From positions 492,443-556,442 of the forward strand of contig CM030940.1 in the NCBI GenBank assembly GCA_018136815.1: 64,000 nucleotides of DNA. The letters run 5' to 3'. The notes under the pieces were generated by a model. It worked only from the letters and a program-made list of their open reading frames with translations, did not search any database and had not been told where the DNA came from. This document shows positions 20,787 to 32,209 of the stretch, in pieces. Positions within the stretch are counted from its first letter, which is position 1, and the number at the start of each line of letters is the position of its first letter. Made by a program: the position numbers and the translations under genes. Source of the stretch: Isochrysis galbana. Lineage: Eukaryota > Haptophyta > Isochrysidales > Isochrysidaceae.

Positions 20787-22493
20787 ATGCTCGCCCCCCT
20801 CCTCTCGACTCTCCTCCTCTCCTCGGGGCTGACGCTCTCGTCGCCCGCGGCCGTCCGCTCGGTCGGCTATGCGCCCCTCCGCTCTCCCTACGCCACGATG
20901 AGCGTCGCCGCGCCAGCCAAGACCGAGACCCTTTCCTCGGTGATAGCGCCGACCGGCTTCATCGTTACAGAGGCTGAGGTCCGCGCAGCTCAGGCGTCGT
21001 GGGCGAACGCGATCAAGACGATCAGCCGGGTATACCTTGACGGTGGCGACTACGTCCAGGCGGCGGCGCAGGCGGCCGACGAGCTCTACGGGTATGGCCG
21101 CACGACTGTGCTCTTCAAGCCGACCAAATGCGCTGAGGTCCAGTTCCGCCCGATGGCCAACGATGCCATGTCGTACTTCGTGGGCAAGGACGCGGTTGAG
21201 GGCGGCTTCGACGAGGATGCGGGCTTCGCCATCAACGCTGGTCGCGGCTGGGCTGACGTCGTCTTCGACAACCACAACATTGAGCTCCTTGGCAACACGG
21301 CCATCGCGATGGGCAACTACTACTTCACGGACGCCACGAGCGGCGACAAGGTGAAGGTGGAGTACACTTTCGGCTACCGCAAGAACGACGACGGGAAGGT
21401 TCGGATCTTCCTGCAGCACTCGTCCGTTCCGTTCGGTGCGGGCATGCCGGCGCCCGTGACCGAGGAGGAGGTGCTCGAGGTGCAGAGCAAGTGGGCGAAG
21501 GCCATCACGACCATCTCGGCGGTGCACAAGTCGGGCGGCGACTTTGTGGGCGCGGCGGCGGACGCGGCGGCCGAGCTGTACGGCTACGGGCACGGCGACG
21601 TGCTTTTCAAGCCGACCAAGTGCGCCGACGTCCAGTTCCGCCCGACCGGCGCCGACGCCATGTCTTACTTTGTGGGCAAGGCCAACGTCGAGGAGGGTTA
21701 CGAGGAGGACCTCGGCTTTGCCATCAACGCTGGCAATGGCTGGTCCGATGTCAAGTACATGAACCACAAGGTGACGATCCAGAACGGCGTCGGCATCGCG
21801 ATGGGCAACTACGACTTCACGTGCGCCACCACTGGCAACAAGGTCCGCGTCGAGTACACCTTTGGCTACAAGCGGTGCGCTGATGGCAAGGTGCGCATCT
21901 TCCTCCACCACTCGTCCGTGCCCTTCCGGGTTGCGGAGGAGATGCCGCTCATCGACGGCCTGGCGCCGGTGACGGAGGCCGAGGTTCGGGAGGTGCAGCA
22001 GAAGTGGGCGAACGCCATCAAGTCCATCTCCGCCACCTACAAGACGGGCGGCGACTTCAAGAAGGCTGCTGCTGATGCCGCTGCGGAGCTGTACGGCTAC
22101 GGCCACGGCAACGTGCTCTTCAAGCCGACCAAGTGCGCCGAGGTGCAGTTCCGCCCGACTGGCGCCGACGCGATGTCTTACTTCGTGGGCAGCCAGAATG
22201 TCGAGAAGGGCTACAAGGAGGACCTTGGCTTTGCCATCAACGCTGGCAACGGCTGGGCGGACTGCGTGTACAACAACCACCAGATTGAGCTGTGCGGCAC
22301 CACTGCGATTGCGATGGGCAACTACTACTTCACCTGCGCCACCACGGGCAACAAGGTGAAGGTCGAGTACACCTTCGGCTACAAGCGATGCACCGATGGC
22401 AAGGTTCGCATTTTCTTGCACCACTCGTCGGTGCCCTTCAACCCGACGATGGACCAGCCGAAGAAGGGTCTCTTCCGCTTCCTTCGGAGGTAA
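20787..22493 (+). CDS. Iota-type carbonic anhydrase, three tandem domains, copy 2
   Basis: 568 residues, same build as the copy at 18100-19806. Only five amino-acid differences were noted: I2L, T59I, I214V, G315A and A554T (copy 1 to copy 2). Silent positions are also almost all identical. The match begins around the ATG and fades just after the stop (GGAGGTAAAT). The three HSS motifs are QHSSVPF, HHSSVPF and HHSSVPF. The domain layout, signal peptide and presumed plastid or thylakoid role are as for copy 1. Both genes are intronless, unlike most neighbours. The identity points to very recent duplication or ongoing gene conversion. Confidence 0.88.
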   Translation: MLAPLLSTLLLSSGLTLSSPAAVRSVGYAPLRSPYATMSVAAPAKTETLSSVIAPTGFIVTEAEVRAAQASWANAIKTISRVYLDGGDYVQAAAQAADELYGYGRTTVLFKPTKCAEVQFRPMANDAMSYFVGKDAVEGGFDEDAGFAINAGRGWADVVFDNHNIELLGNTAIAMGNYYFTDATSGDKVKVEYTFGYRKNDDGKVRIFLQHSSVPFGAGMPAPVTEEEVLEVQSKWAKAITTISAVHKSGGDFVGAAADAAAELYGYGHGDVLFKPTKCADVQFRPTGADAMSYFVGKANVEEGYEEDLGFAINAGNGWSDVKYMNHKVTIQNGVGIAMGNYDFTCATTGNKVRVEYTFGYKRCADGKVRIFLHHSSVPFRVAEEMPLIDGLAPVTEAEVREVQQKWANAIKSISATYKTGGDFKKAAADAAAELYGYGHGNVLFKPTKCAEVQFRPTGADAMSYFVGSQNVEKGYKEDLGFAINAGNGWADCVYNNHQIELCGTTAIAMGNYYFTCATTGNKVKVEYTFGYKRCTDGKVRIFLHHSSVPFNPTMDQPKKGLFRFLRR

Positions 22494-22499
22494 ATGTTT

Positions 22500-23490
22500 T
22501 CTCATGGCTTAGTGCCAAATTATTCAGTACGCGGGATGCGAGCTCACGGGCCCCGTGCGCCGCATCAGCAGTCACTTGCCGGCTGAGCGAGTGATTCAGT
22601 CTTTTTTCCACGTCCATTCTACCTCGGACGTCCGGCCTCCTCAACGAAGGAAGTCCGCAAGCGCCAGCCTTCCCGGGCATGACGCCTCCTCGTATATTTA
22701 TTAGGAGTGTGCGGTTTGCATGATGTGATGTGTTGTCTTAGCCTGTATGATTTTACTGTTTTGATTTCTTGACATTCGTTTCCTTGCATTGCACTCTAAG
22801 AAAACATCCGTGATGGCGTCCGCGAACCGCCAAGCTATTAGAGTCTAGGGCTGCCTAACGTTTACTTTAGGGCCCAACGTTCAGTTAGCGTTCGACTAAA
22901 AACTCAAACATTGTTCATGTTCACTTGTGTTCAAGGCCAATCCTCAACGTTGTTCTTGTTCAGTGGTTCTCCTCACCTGTTCCTGTTGTTCAGGCGGAGG
23001 CTCTTCGGCGGCTCGGCGGCGTATGCACGTATATACATATACGTTTATACGTATGCGGGTACGCGTATCGCGTATGCTACATACATATCTCCTAACCCTA
23101 ACCACCCCTAAGTAATTAGGGTTAGGGTTAGGGGTTGGGGGCAGCCCAAGAAGCAACCCAAAAAGTAGGTTAGAGGTTAGAGGTAGGGGCAGGGCAATAC
23201 TTTTACAAATTTTATCGAAAGTTTGGGTGGCTTCTTGATCGCGTCACAAGTTTGGGCTCCCTGTACAAGTGCCTGCAAGTTTGGGTGCCACATCCCTGGA
23301 ACTTACAAGTATAACAGCCTCTATCTACAAGTTAAGCCCAAAACAAAACTTGGGGGGGGGGGGGGCGCGGGCCCGCTGAGCGGGTTCGGCTCGTCAGTAG
23401 TCGGCAAGTCGGCAAGATCATATTTATTACGTAAACTGGTAGTTTTATTCAGTGAAACTAGGGTACAACTCTCATCGCACGTCATTTTCC
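22500..23490. other. Intergenic stretch with telomere-like and AAGTTTGGG motifs
   Basis: Holds TACGTATAC-type palindromes (23020-23080), an inverted telomere repeat pair (23091-23134), and AAGTTTGGG repeated at 23219, 23248 and 23277, with ACAAGTTAAGCCC at 23327. No gene is recognised. Confidence 0.5.
23091..23134. repeat. Interstitial telomere-type repeat, inverted pair
   Basis: CCTAACCCTAACC (23091-23103), a 12-base spacer with CCCCTAAG, then TTAGGGTTAGGGTTAGGGG (23116-23134). TTAGGG/CCCTAA is the usual telomere word in many algae. Confidence 0.8.
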
Positions 23491-23763
23491 ACGCTTGGCA
23501 CAGATCGCAATGGCTGAGCAAGGTGAGCCATGCCCACCCCTTCCACACAATGGCCTGCTCCATTGCTGCATATGAGGCATGTGGGCGCGCGCGCGCCCGC
23601 ATGCTCAACCACTCCCTTCTTTGTCTTTGCCGTAGGTAAGTAAGCGCCGCCACTGCACAAGAGCACAAGACGAGGCACCTCTTCTACGCGGGCAGACGCT
23701 ACCATCAACGAGGAGGGAACGCTGCTGCGCAACAACAACAGCGACAACGAGGATGTTGATCAG

Positions 23764-25132
23764 GTGAAGGAGGGGCGCTTTCGCGGTGGCCTCTCCACAT
23801 TTTTCGAGGTGTACGATCACGACGAGAGAGAGAGCGAGGACAGCGACGAGAGCGAGAGCGACAGGGACATGGGTGACATTGGCATCCCCATCGACCTTAC
23901 CGAGGAGGCGATGCACGTCGGTGCGTCCATGTCACACAAGGACCTGGGCGACTGCTCGATCAAGAACACGGGCGGCATTGGCACAATGTATGCGAACACC
24001 AACCTCGTGCAAATCGAATTCATTTCTCATGAGCTCAAGAAGACTGTGGCGCGTTGGGTGCGACGGGAAGATCTGCGGCGGAGAGCTTCGACGTCGATTG
24101 AAGGTGAAGGCGCTTCGTCGAGCACCTCGACCTCAGGCTCGAGCACTTCAAGCCAAGACTTGTCTTCAACGTCAGGCACATCGACGAGCGGCGGCACGAC
24201 CTCGCAAACGTCGGACGACCCCCCCGCACTAGCAGCCCACGAGAGAGGGAGAAAGATGATGAGACAGTTGCCCCCGGTTGGCTCACGGCGTGGTGTGCGC
24301 CAAAGCAGCTCACGAAAGACGCCGGAGCCGGAGAACATCACCCCAGCGGATCGCATTAAGGAGTTTCCTGAAGAGACATTCATGGTTGCCAATGCAAAGC
24401 TATTCTGTCGGTCGTGTAAGGAAGAAATCTCATTGGTTTACTCCATTCTGAAGGGGCACGTCGCGTCGAACAAGCACCAGGCACCAGGCGAGCAAGGTGT
24501 CGTACCGCACAGGGGAGACGGACAAGGAAGAGCGCAAGGCATTCATGAACGACTACTACAAGGAGTATCCGGACGAGGCGGGCAGCAGCATTGATCTCGA
24601 GACCACCGCCTTTCGTTGGGAGGTCGTTGATGTATGCCTTGAGAATGGTATACCGCTTGAAAAGGTGCAAGGGCGCCTCAGAAAATTGCTGGAGAAAGGA
24701 GGAAGAGCGTTGACGGACCCCTCCAACTTGAAGGCATTCATTCCTAAGATTGAGAAGAAGGAGATCAAGCTCATTCGAGACGAAATGGCTGGGCAATTCT
24801 TGACGATCACGTTTGATGGAACGACGCGCAGACGCGCATGGGTGAGGCACTGAGCGTTTGCGGTCGGTTCGTAAACGGTGATTTCAGCGCGATCAGCAAC
24901 CGCCTGCTATGTTTTAGCACGGTCGCGAAGCACATGGATGGCCCGGAATTGTGTCGTCACATCTTGAGGGCCATGCGCACGGTCGACCTCGATCCAGATC
25001 GCGTCGTCGGGATTGTGCGGGACAGCTGTTCCACCAATGGAGCTGCGTGCCGACGCCTCATGGACCTGTGCCCAAATGCTGTCGACATGTTGTGCGCGTC
25101 ACACACCCTGCATACTCAGAAATACGGTACAC
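23764..25132 (+). pseudogene. hAT-family transposase, 5' part, broken
   Basis: Pieces in order: a Ser/Thr-rich N-terminus (SSTSTSGSSTSSQDLSSTSG), a BED-type zinc finger (AKLFCRSCKEEISL...GHVASNKHQ) and a hAT transposase core beginning ITFDGTTR and GEALSVCGRFVNGDFSAISN, then VVGIVRDSCSTNGAACRRLM and MLCASHTLHTQ. The frame shifts twice, at 24476-24489 and 24823-24838, each time at a perfect short tandem duplication (7 bp ACCAGGC and 8 bp GACGCGCA). The C-terminal dimerisation region is missing; the sequence ends before repeat family A at 25200. It is a dead DNA transposon gene. A separate hAT 3' end lies at 59330. Confidence 0.8.
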
Positions 25133-25194
25133 AATAACGTAGGAGGCGTATAAAACACCCAAGATATACATGTCACTCAGTGGCACATGAGAAA

Positions 25195-25395
25195 GGTGGG
25201 AAAACACCGCCGAGGACAGGTGCACTCCGCCCAGCTCGAGACCCCCAGCACATGGCCCGGGCCCCTAAGTAGAGCACGAGGGGAGTTGCCGCAAGGCGGG
25301 TAATTAATGAGGGTGAGGAGGCGGGATGGGCGTTGCTACGATAGCGATACCCAGTGCCACGTGTGAGGCGAGAATATTAACAGGGTTTTTTTTCT
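25195..25395 (-). repeat. Dispersed repeat family A, copy 3 (inverted)
   Basis: Minus strand gives ATTCTCGCCTCACACGTGGC, CCGCCTTGCGGCAACTCCCC and TGCTCTACTTAGGGGCCCGG. It is nearly identical to copy 2 at 7528. Confidence 0.8.
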
Positions 25396-25519
25396 GTGGC
25401 TTAGAAAAGGGGGGGGGGGTCAACACGATTTGGTGTGGGTCTGGGTCTGGGCGAGGGAGTGCGAGTTGCGTTGCGCGGTCTGGGAAGGTCTGGCTGGGTG
25501 TGTTGAGTGTTGAGTGCTC

Positions 25520-25645
25520 AGCACATGCCAAAAGGCATGGCTTGAGGGTGACGGACAGGCCCCCCCGGAGGGGCGTTAGTGCCTGAGGGGAGGGGCGCGA
25601 GGCACCCCCCCATCCTCCCATGACCCCTACTCTAAGTAAGAGTAG
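25520..25645 (+). repeat. Repeat family D, copy 2
   Basis: CAAAAGGCATGGCTTGAGGG, GGAGGGGCGTTAGTGCCTGA and CCCATGACCCCTACTCTAAG match 11768-11880. Confidence 0.8.
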
Positions 25646-25969
25646 GTTGAGCCTGTGGAAGCCTAGAAGCGCGCCAAGAGATAGAGCGCCCAGCTGTACT
25701 CGTACAATACAGGCTGACGTGAAACAAGGGCAACGAGCAGCCGGCGGAGGGCGTGGATCGGTGGGGGGGGCGAGGCCGGAGGCCACCCACCAGCCAAGAG
25801 GGGCGAGGGGGCGAGGCGTCCCCGCCGTCGCGCCGTCGCGTGGTGGCGCCGGGCGCAAGCGGAGGGTGGCTTTCGCGGCTTCGGAGGCCGTCGAAAAAAG
25901 CGCGGGAAGCGCGAGCTCGCCGCCTTGGCCTGATCTCGCCTCCCGAGCTCGCGCCCCCCTCCCCCCCCC

Positions 25970-26276
25970 CCTCCCCCCCCTCTCTCTCCCTCTCCCTCCC
26001 TCTCTCCACCTCTCTCCTTTCCGCGCGGCCCTTGTGTTTTATTCTCTTTATGAGACGCTCCTCCTCTTTCTCCTTCTTGGGCGGACCATCCCCGCCGAAC
26101 TTCTCAAACGCTCGCGCCCGGCTTCGTGCCTCAACGTTTCCGCCTTCTGTGGTCTCCCTATCCCCTATAGAACCCTCGTCCCTTTGCCCTCTCTCTCTCC
26201 TCTCGGATCTGTCTCCCTCTTCTTTCTCTCTCTCTCTCCCTCTCTCTCTCCCTCTCTCTCTCCCTCTCTCTCTCCC

Positions 26277-26307
<31 letters not shown>

Positions 26308-26467
26308 TCCCCCCCCCCCCCCTTCGCCCCCCCGGTCCGACGCTCGCCGCGCTGCCGCGCTAACCCGCTGTTCGAACGGGTCCCGCAGAGTTCTCTTTCT
26401 CACTTCCTAGAGCTCTCTTCTCTACCCGCCGTCATCGCCACGCGCCGCCCGTCCGTCCGTCCGCACA

Positions 26468-26556
<89 letters not shown>

Positions 26557-26620
26557 GCTCCCTCTCTCTCTCTCTCTCTCTCGTCTCTCTCTCTACCTCC
26601 CCGCCCCTCCCCCCTCTTTC
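25970..26620. promoter_or_regulatory. Long CT microsatellites upstream of DAB copy A
   Basis: CTCTCTCCCTCTC runs at 26225-26310 and an almost pure CT run at 26470-26590. They are on the coding strand within 500 bases of the start and are probably part of the promoter or leader. Confidence 0.5.
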
Positions 26621-26704
26621 ATCACCGGCTCGCAGAGCTCCCCACACTGCGCCCCCTCTCCCTTCTCCCCCGTCGCCTTCGGCTCCCCTTCACTCTTCCG
26701 CGCG

Positions 26705-29700
26705 ATGCGCATCGCCCTGCTCGTATCTCTGGTGCACACCAGTGTAGCTCATGTCTCAGCGCCCACCCGCCTCCGTCCGCCGAGCCTGCGGCGAGCTGCT
26801 TCCCCCTCCCTCTCGCTCTCACCGTATGAGGAGTGGATGAAGAAGCGGGGCATGGCAGAGCAGCCCGCTCAGCCCGCTCAGCCCGCGGCACAGCCCGTGC
26901 AGCACACGAGTCGGCCCGCGGCGCCCGGCGTCGACATGACCGGCCGCGTCGTCCCCGTCGCCAGCAAACCTCGCCGCGCTGCTGCGAAGCCACCGATGAC
27001 GGAGATTGTCACCGAGGCCGCAGACCTGCTCTCGCACCAAGCCATTATGGAGAACTTTGTGAGCACCTAACAGCAGCCGGCCGCCCACCATCCCCCCCAT
27101 ACTGGGGCGCAGCTTTGCACATCTTCCCGCGTGCAGCTCGCTCTTTTGCGCGCGAGCACTGGACCGAGGGCACCCCCCACTTTCTGCTGTGCGGCCCGTG
27201 CATAGGTGCACCACAACCCATGGGAGGCATTTCAGAACATGGACTTCATGGACGCGCTGAACGAGGTTGATCAAAAGTCAGCGTACACATCGCCAGCGGA
27301 GCGGCTCTCCACCATTGTCCCTCTTGATCCGCGCGTGCGTGCCCACAAGGCAGTGGCCGAGCTGGGCGCCTCTTTCCTCGATCGTGGTGTGGCCAAGTGG
27401 GAACCGCCAAATCGAGAGCTCGGGTGAGCGCGTTGATGTGTCGGCAGCTTCACCTACTGCGTTGGAGCTAAGCACGACGCATGATTGCCTCCCATGCGTG
27501 CTCGCCTATATGTGCTTCTGACTGCCTGACTCCATCCTCCGGTAGATTTCTCTATTTCTTTGCGAAGCTCGAGGGCCTTGGCGGAGTCCCTTGGCGAGAA
27601 TCTGCCCGCATCGCCGCCGATCGTATTCTTGACAAAATGGACGCAAACCCCGACCGCGATCCGGCCGAGATTGCGCTGCGCTTCATTGAGGAGGATCTGC
27701 GCGAGCTGGAGGCAGACTTCTCGCTTTGGACCGCCACAACCCGCTCGATGCTAATGGACTTATCAGGTTGGGCAAGCATGTTCAAACGCATGGAGGAGTA
27801 CCCAAACGAGAGGCCGCAGAAATGCATTGACGGCTCGTGCGTGCCACTGCCGGTGACATTGGTTGAGTTTGCTGCCGTTCACTCAATCCTCACCACCTCG
27901 TCACTCAAGGCGCTTGCCCAGAAGGAGGGATGGAAGCCTGCGACACAGCCTCTACACGAATTCCTTAGCAGCGTGTCCACCAAGCGCCGAGGCGAACGGC
28001 CGCTCTTTGGCATGGGCTCAGAGATGCAATCGCTCCAGAACCCCAGTGGCCTCGCGTTCCGAAACCAGAACTTCGATCGCTTCGAGAAGCTCGAGGAGGA
28101 GTACGAGAAGGTCACGATTCGTGCCATCAACTCCGCGCCCTCTCTTGCTTCCAAGGTGCCAGTGCGGCTACGCCCCAACCTGCAATTCTACACGTGCTTC
28201 GACGAGCGCGAGGAGTCCTTCCGCCGCTATATCGAGGCGCTTGCCGACGACCCGAACGACATCGAGACTTATGGCGTAGCCGGATTCTTCAACTGTGCAA
28301 TCCGCTACAAGACGGACGATTTGCGGCCGGAGGAGATTCTCGCGCCCGAGGGCAACTTCCCCCCAACCCAACACCGGGTGGAGCTCCGGCAGCGCACACG
28401 CGGCTACCTCGAACGTAAGAAGCTCCTGGCCGAGCTTACGCTCGCATACGAGAAGGCCACCTTCTCGCCCTTTGGATCTGTTGCGATAGCGGGCCTCATG
28501 CTCCCCATTTCTGCCGGAAGGCTGTTTCTCAAGTCGGTCTCGCCGGCGGCCACGGTCGCGCTCGAGGATACCTTCTCATCTGCCGTGCTGTCAAAATCCG
28601 AGACGGACTTCGAGCTCCCTTTCCCATCTGACGTGTCCGCCGGCAAGCTCGCTCAGCTCTTCAAGAACATAGGCACCACGAAGGAGACGGACTTTGCCCG
28701 CCTCATTGTCCTCTGCGGTCACGGCTCGCGCAGCGTCAGCAATCCCTTCCTCGCAGCTTACAACTGCGGTGCTTGCTGCGGCCGCGAGGGCGGCCCGAAT
28801 GCCCGCGTCTTCGCACGCCTCGCAAACTCGCCCGACGTGCGCACAATCCTGAAGAATCAATACGGTGTCATGATTCCCGATGATACGTACTTCGTCGGCG
28901 CGTACCATGATACCGCTTCCGACATCGTCGAGCTGTACGACTTAGACCGCATGCCTGCGACTCACGAGCGCGACCTCAATCGCGCACGGCGCCTACTCGA
29001 CACGGCACGCGCAAACAACGCCCTCGAGCGCTGCAGCAAATTTTTCTTGGCCGCCGACATCAAGACGCCCGAGGACGCGCTCAGGCACGTGAATCTGCGT
29101 TCACGCGACGTCGCCGAGGTGCGCCCTGAGCTCGGACACGCCACCAACGCAGCGGTCATTCTCGGACGCCGAGAACTTACCAAAGGCAGGTTCTTGGACC
29201 GCCGCGCCTTCTTGCCAAGCTACGACCCATTCGATGACGATGAGCGCGGCACGAATCTTGAGACGGTGCTGACACCCGCGATAGTCGTCGGCTCCGGCAT
29301 CTCTCTCGAATACTTCTTCTCCACCGTGGACGGCGGCGCGGGCACAAAAGTGCCAGTCAACGTTGTCGGCAACTTCGGGCTACAGCAAGGCACGGCAGGA
29401 GACCTCCTCAAAGGCTTGGCCACGCAGATGACTGAGCTACATTGCCCGCAACGCGCCTTCTATCTTATCGACGCGCCCATCGATCGTGTGGAAGCCGTGT
29501 TGCAGAGAAATGACAACCTAAAGGACATCGTGCGTAACAAGTGGGTCAAGTTCTTCGTGCGGGACCCGTGGACGCAACAAATTTACCGCGAAGACCGAGG
29601 GCAATACATCGCCGTCGACACAATGCAAGACTCGCTCGTGCCACTGCCGGATCATGTGCCTTTCGCCGAGCACGAGGCGTACTGTCGCAGGGTCAAGAAG

Positions 29701-30987
29701 GAGGAGGACGCCTACACCATCGCCGCCTATTCTATCATCACAGTTGCGTCCCTGCTGCCGCTCTTTCCCGACGGCATCCAAAACTTTGACCCCGCGCTGC
29801 TCCCGACCATCATCAGCGACATCGACCCGATCCAAGCTATCATTACGGCTAGCGCGGCCTTCTTTGGCATCTCCTCGACCGCCTTCTCGCGACGATACCT
29901 ACATGGCGAATTCATGTACGGCCGCATGCAGATAGTTTCTGCATTGATGGTACTCGGGTTCAATCTGGTTGCAGTAGCACCCACCCTTGAAAACGTCGCC
30001 ATCGGGTGGACGCTCATCGGATATTGCTCGACTTTCCTGATTGGCGGCTTCAACGACCGCCCGACCGCGCGTGACAACGCTGCGTATGCATTCCTCATCT
30101 ATCAGCTCAGCGACGCCGCTCTTCTCACCGCTATAGCATTCAGCGCCGAGAGTGAGATGTCCTCTGCCAACCCCGAGCTCGCTGCGGCAGGCCTCATCGT
30201 TGCATCTTGTTTGAAGGCGAGCCAGTTCCCCTTCTCGGGCCTCTTCCTGCGCTCCATGGAAGGAGCAACGCCCAACAGCGCGCTTGGATACGCGGCGCTC
30301 TCTGCGCACGTGCCAATTGTTCTGCTTGCCCAGACCATGCCCATGTGGTTTGAGTTCGAGTGGGCGCGCCTCCTGCTTGCGACGATCGGTGGGATCACCG
30401 CAGTGCAATCGACGGTCATTGCCAACGTTCGTGCTGACCGGAAGGGCTCGATCGCCAGCACCACATCCGCCACCGTTGGCATGATACTCATCGTGCTCGC
30501 CGCCGGATTCGATGAGGCTGCTTTGCTACTTGCTCTCGGTCACGCATCGTTTCGCATGAACCAGATCCTCCGCTCTCCAAGTTCCATCCAAGATAGCAAC
30601 AGCTGGGCCGTCGCTCTCGGCAAGGAGAACACTTCGCCTATCCGAGTTCTGAATGTCCTATGGAAGGCCGGATGGGCGCTCAACCGCGTCAATCACGACT
30701 TCTTCCGCCTGCCCGATGCGTTCTATGTTGTGGATCTCAAGAGGCCCCTCAACTTTTACAACGCCAAGGGCACGCAGCTCACCGTCACTGCATTGTTCAT
30801 CGGCTTCATTGCTGCCTTTCACCTCCCGCAAGTGGACGAAAAGATCGCCGAGTTATTGCAGACTGAGCCGCTGCTTGCCATACTCATTCTGACAGTGAAC
30901 GTGATCGGTTCAACCGCACTCATTCGGTTCCTCTTTGGCAACGTGCTCGACTTTGGACGTTTCGGCTCCGATCGCAACCGCATGTGA
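26705..30987 (+). CDS. dabA-dabB: DabA-DabB fusion, inorganic carbon transporter, copy A
   Basis: Three exons: 26705-27058, 27206-27423 and 27546-30987, giving 1337 residues. A signal peptide comes first, then a Pro/Gln-rich linker and YEEWMKKRGMA. The DabA (DUF2309, beta-CA-like) domain spans about 130-900. TCFDEREES supplies Cys408 and Asp410; GHGSRSVSNPFLAAYNCGAC supplies His583 and Cys598. This matches the bacterial DabA zinc set C351, D353, H524, C539, with the same 15-residue His-Cys spacing. From about 914 the protein is a DabB/ND5-like membrane domain with about ten hydrophobic segments, a FNDRPTARDNAAYAFLIYQL loop, and KASQFPFSGLFLRSMEGATP with the lysine of the antiporter family. 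In bacteria DabA and DabB are separate proteins that pump CO2/bicarbonate using an ion gradient. The convergent partner ends at 35323. Confidence 0.9.
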
Positions 30988-31567
30988 GTACTCGATTCCC
31001 GGTCGAAAGGCCATCGTTCACTCGGCATGCGCTGAAAATCTGTTGACGGAATCAAGTCGCGGCTCGGTCAGCCGACGGCATGGCTATCGCGGTCTCAGAG
31101 TACCAGGCGAGCCATCATATCGAATCGGACCATGAAGTGCTGTGGCATACCTTCTTCATGCATGTAAACCGCCTGCACACTCCTCCGAGGAATGGTGCAG
31201 GTACTTCCTATAGCACTCATGTTTGGGCAACGTCTGCACTCGCGAGTCTGTTTTTTGCATCGGATGAATTACGCAGTTTAGAGCTGCAGTTTGGAGACTG
31301 ACGGGTTCAATTAAATTCAGTGGGTGCGCCTCAAATCAAAATGTGCGTGGTGGGGGGCGCATGTGGTGGCGGCAAATGTCGTCGACACGAGTAGCGGACG
31401 AGGCGAGCTCTTCTCCCACCTCCACCAATGGCCCAAGCAGCTGATTGCCGTCAATGTAAGCTGCCATGTGCACAATGTATTCGCTATCAAATCATAAATC
31501 TACTTTTATAAGTAGGGGGCCTCGCACCCCCCTCAATCCATCGCGGACACTCCCCGGGGTGAGCCCG
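30988..31567. other. 3' flank of DAB copy A
   Basis: No recognised gene or repeat; likely 3' UTR and intergenic sequence. Confidence 0.4.
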
Positions 31568-31980
31568 TAAAAAAAACTTCTTAACAATCTTGCCGTGCCG
31601 CGCGACCCTGCATATCTTTTCTCTTTTCTGCAGCGACGCCCGATTCCCTTACCCCCTCCTCCACCTGCCTTGCGGCTCGTCCCCTCGTGCTTTACCTAGG
31701 GGCTGGGTGTATGAGGCTTCCGGACAGACTAATATTATGACTGGTCGCCATGGAGGGGGGCCTCGCGCCCCCCCCACTCTCTCGCGACTCCCCTCATGGG
31801 GGGCGAGAGCACCATCCACCCCCCTGCGCTGCCTCTTGCCATGCAGAGGGGACTCACCCAGACTGCCCAGACTCTCCCTGAGAGTCCAACACATAACGCA
31901 CGCCCTGACCCGCGTTGGCCGGCTTCTCGCTCTGAAAAAAAAAAGAGTCTGAAGATTCAGGGCTACACACCTTAGGCTTC
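31568..31980 (+). repeat. Repeat family A, copy 4, with a family-D-like tail
   Basis: AAAAAACTTCTTAACAATC, CTGCCTTGCGGCTCGTCCCC and CTTTACCTAGGGGC follow the family A order. After it come GGGGGGCCTCGCGCCCCCCC (31757-31776) and, at 31948, GTCTGAAGATTCAGGGCTAC, a block also seen at 49928. Confidence 0.65.
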
Positions 31981-32209
31981 TCGCTCTGACCAACCCCTCC
32001 TCCCCCTGGGCCTCCCTGATTAGGAGCCCCCAGCCAGCTCCAACCGACCTCCAGGAGGCTCCAGGGGGCGCGAGAGCCAGCGAGGGAGAGGCAGGAGGGG
32101 CCCCCACCTCAGGCGCGCCATGCCTTGGGGCTGGGAACAAGCAAGACGCTTTCGCGCCAATCGCTCCCGCCGGCCGGTTTCCAGCTCCATCCATATGCCT
32201 AGAAAATCA

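Noticed and set aside
20220-22505. A 761-residue open frame antisense to iota-CA copy 2, and a 424-residue one antisense to copy 1 (18682-19956).
   Set aside because: They mirror the real genes. GC-rich third positions keep the opposite strand open; the products are Val/Arg/His-rich repeats with no family.
25753-26829. A 358-residue Ser/Leu/Pro frame upstream of DAB copy A.
   Set aside because: Translation of CT tracts in the promoter; it overlaps the real start in another frame.
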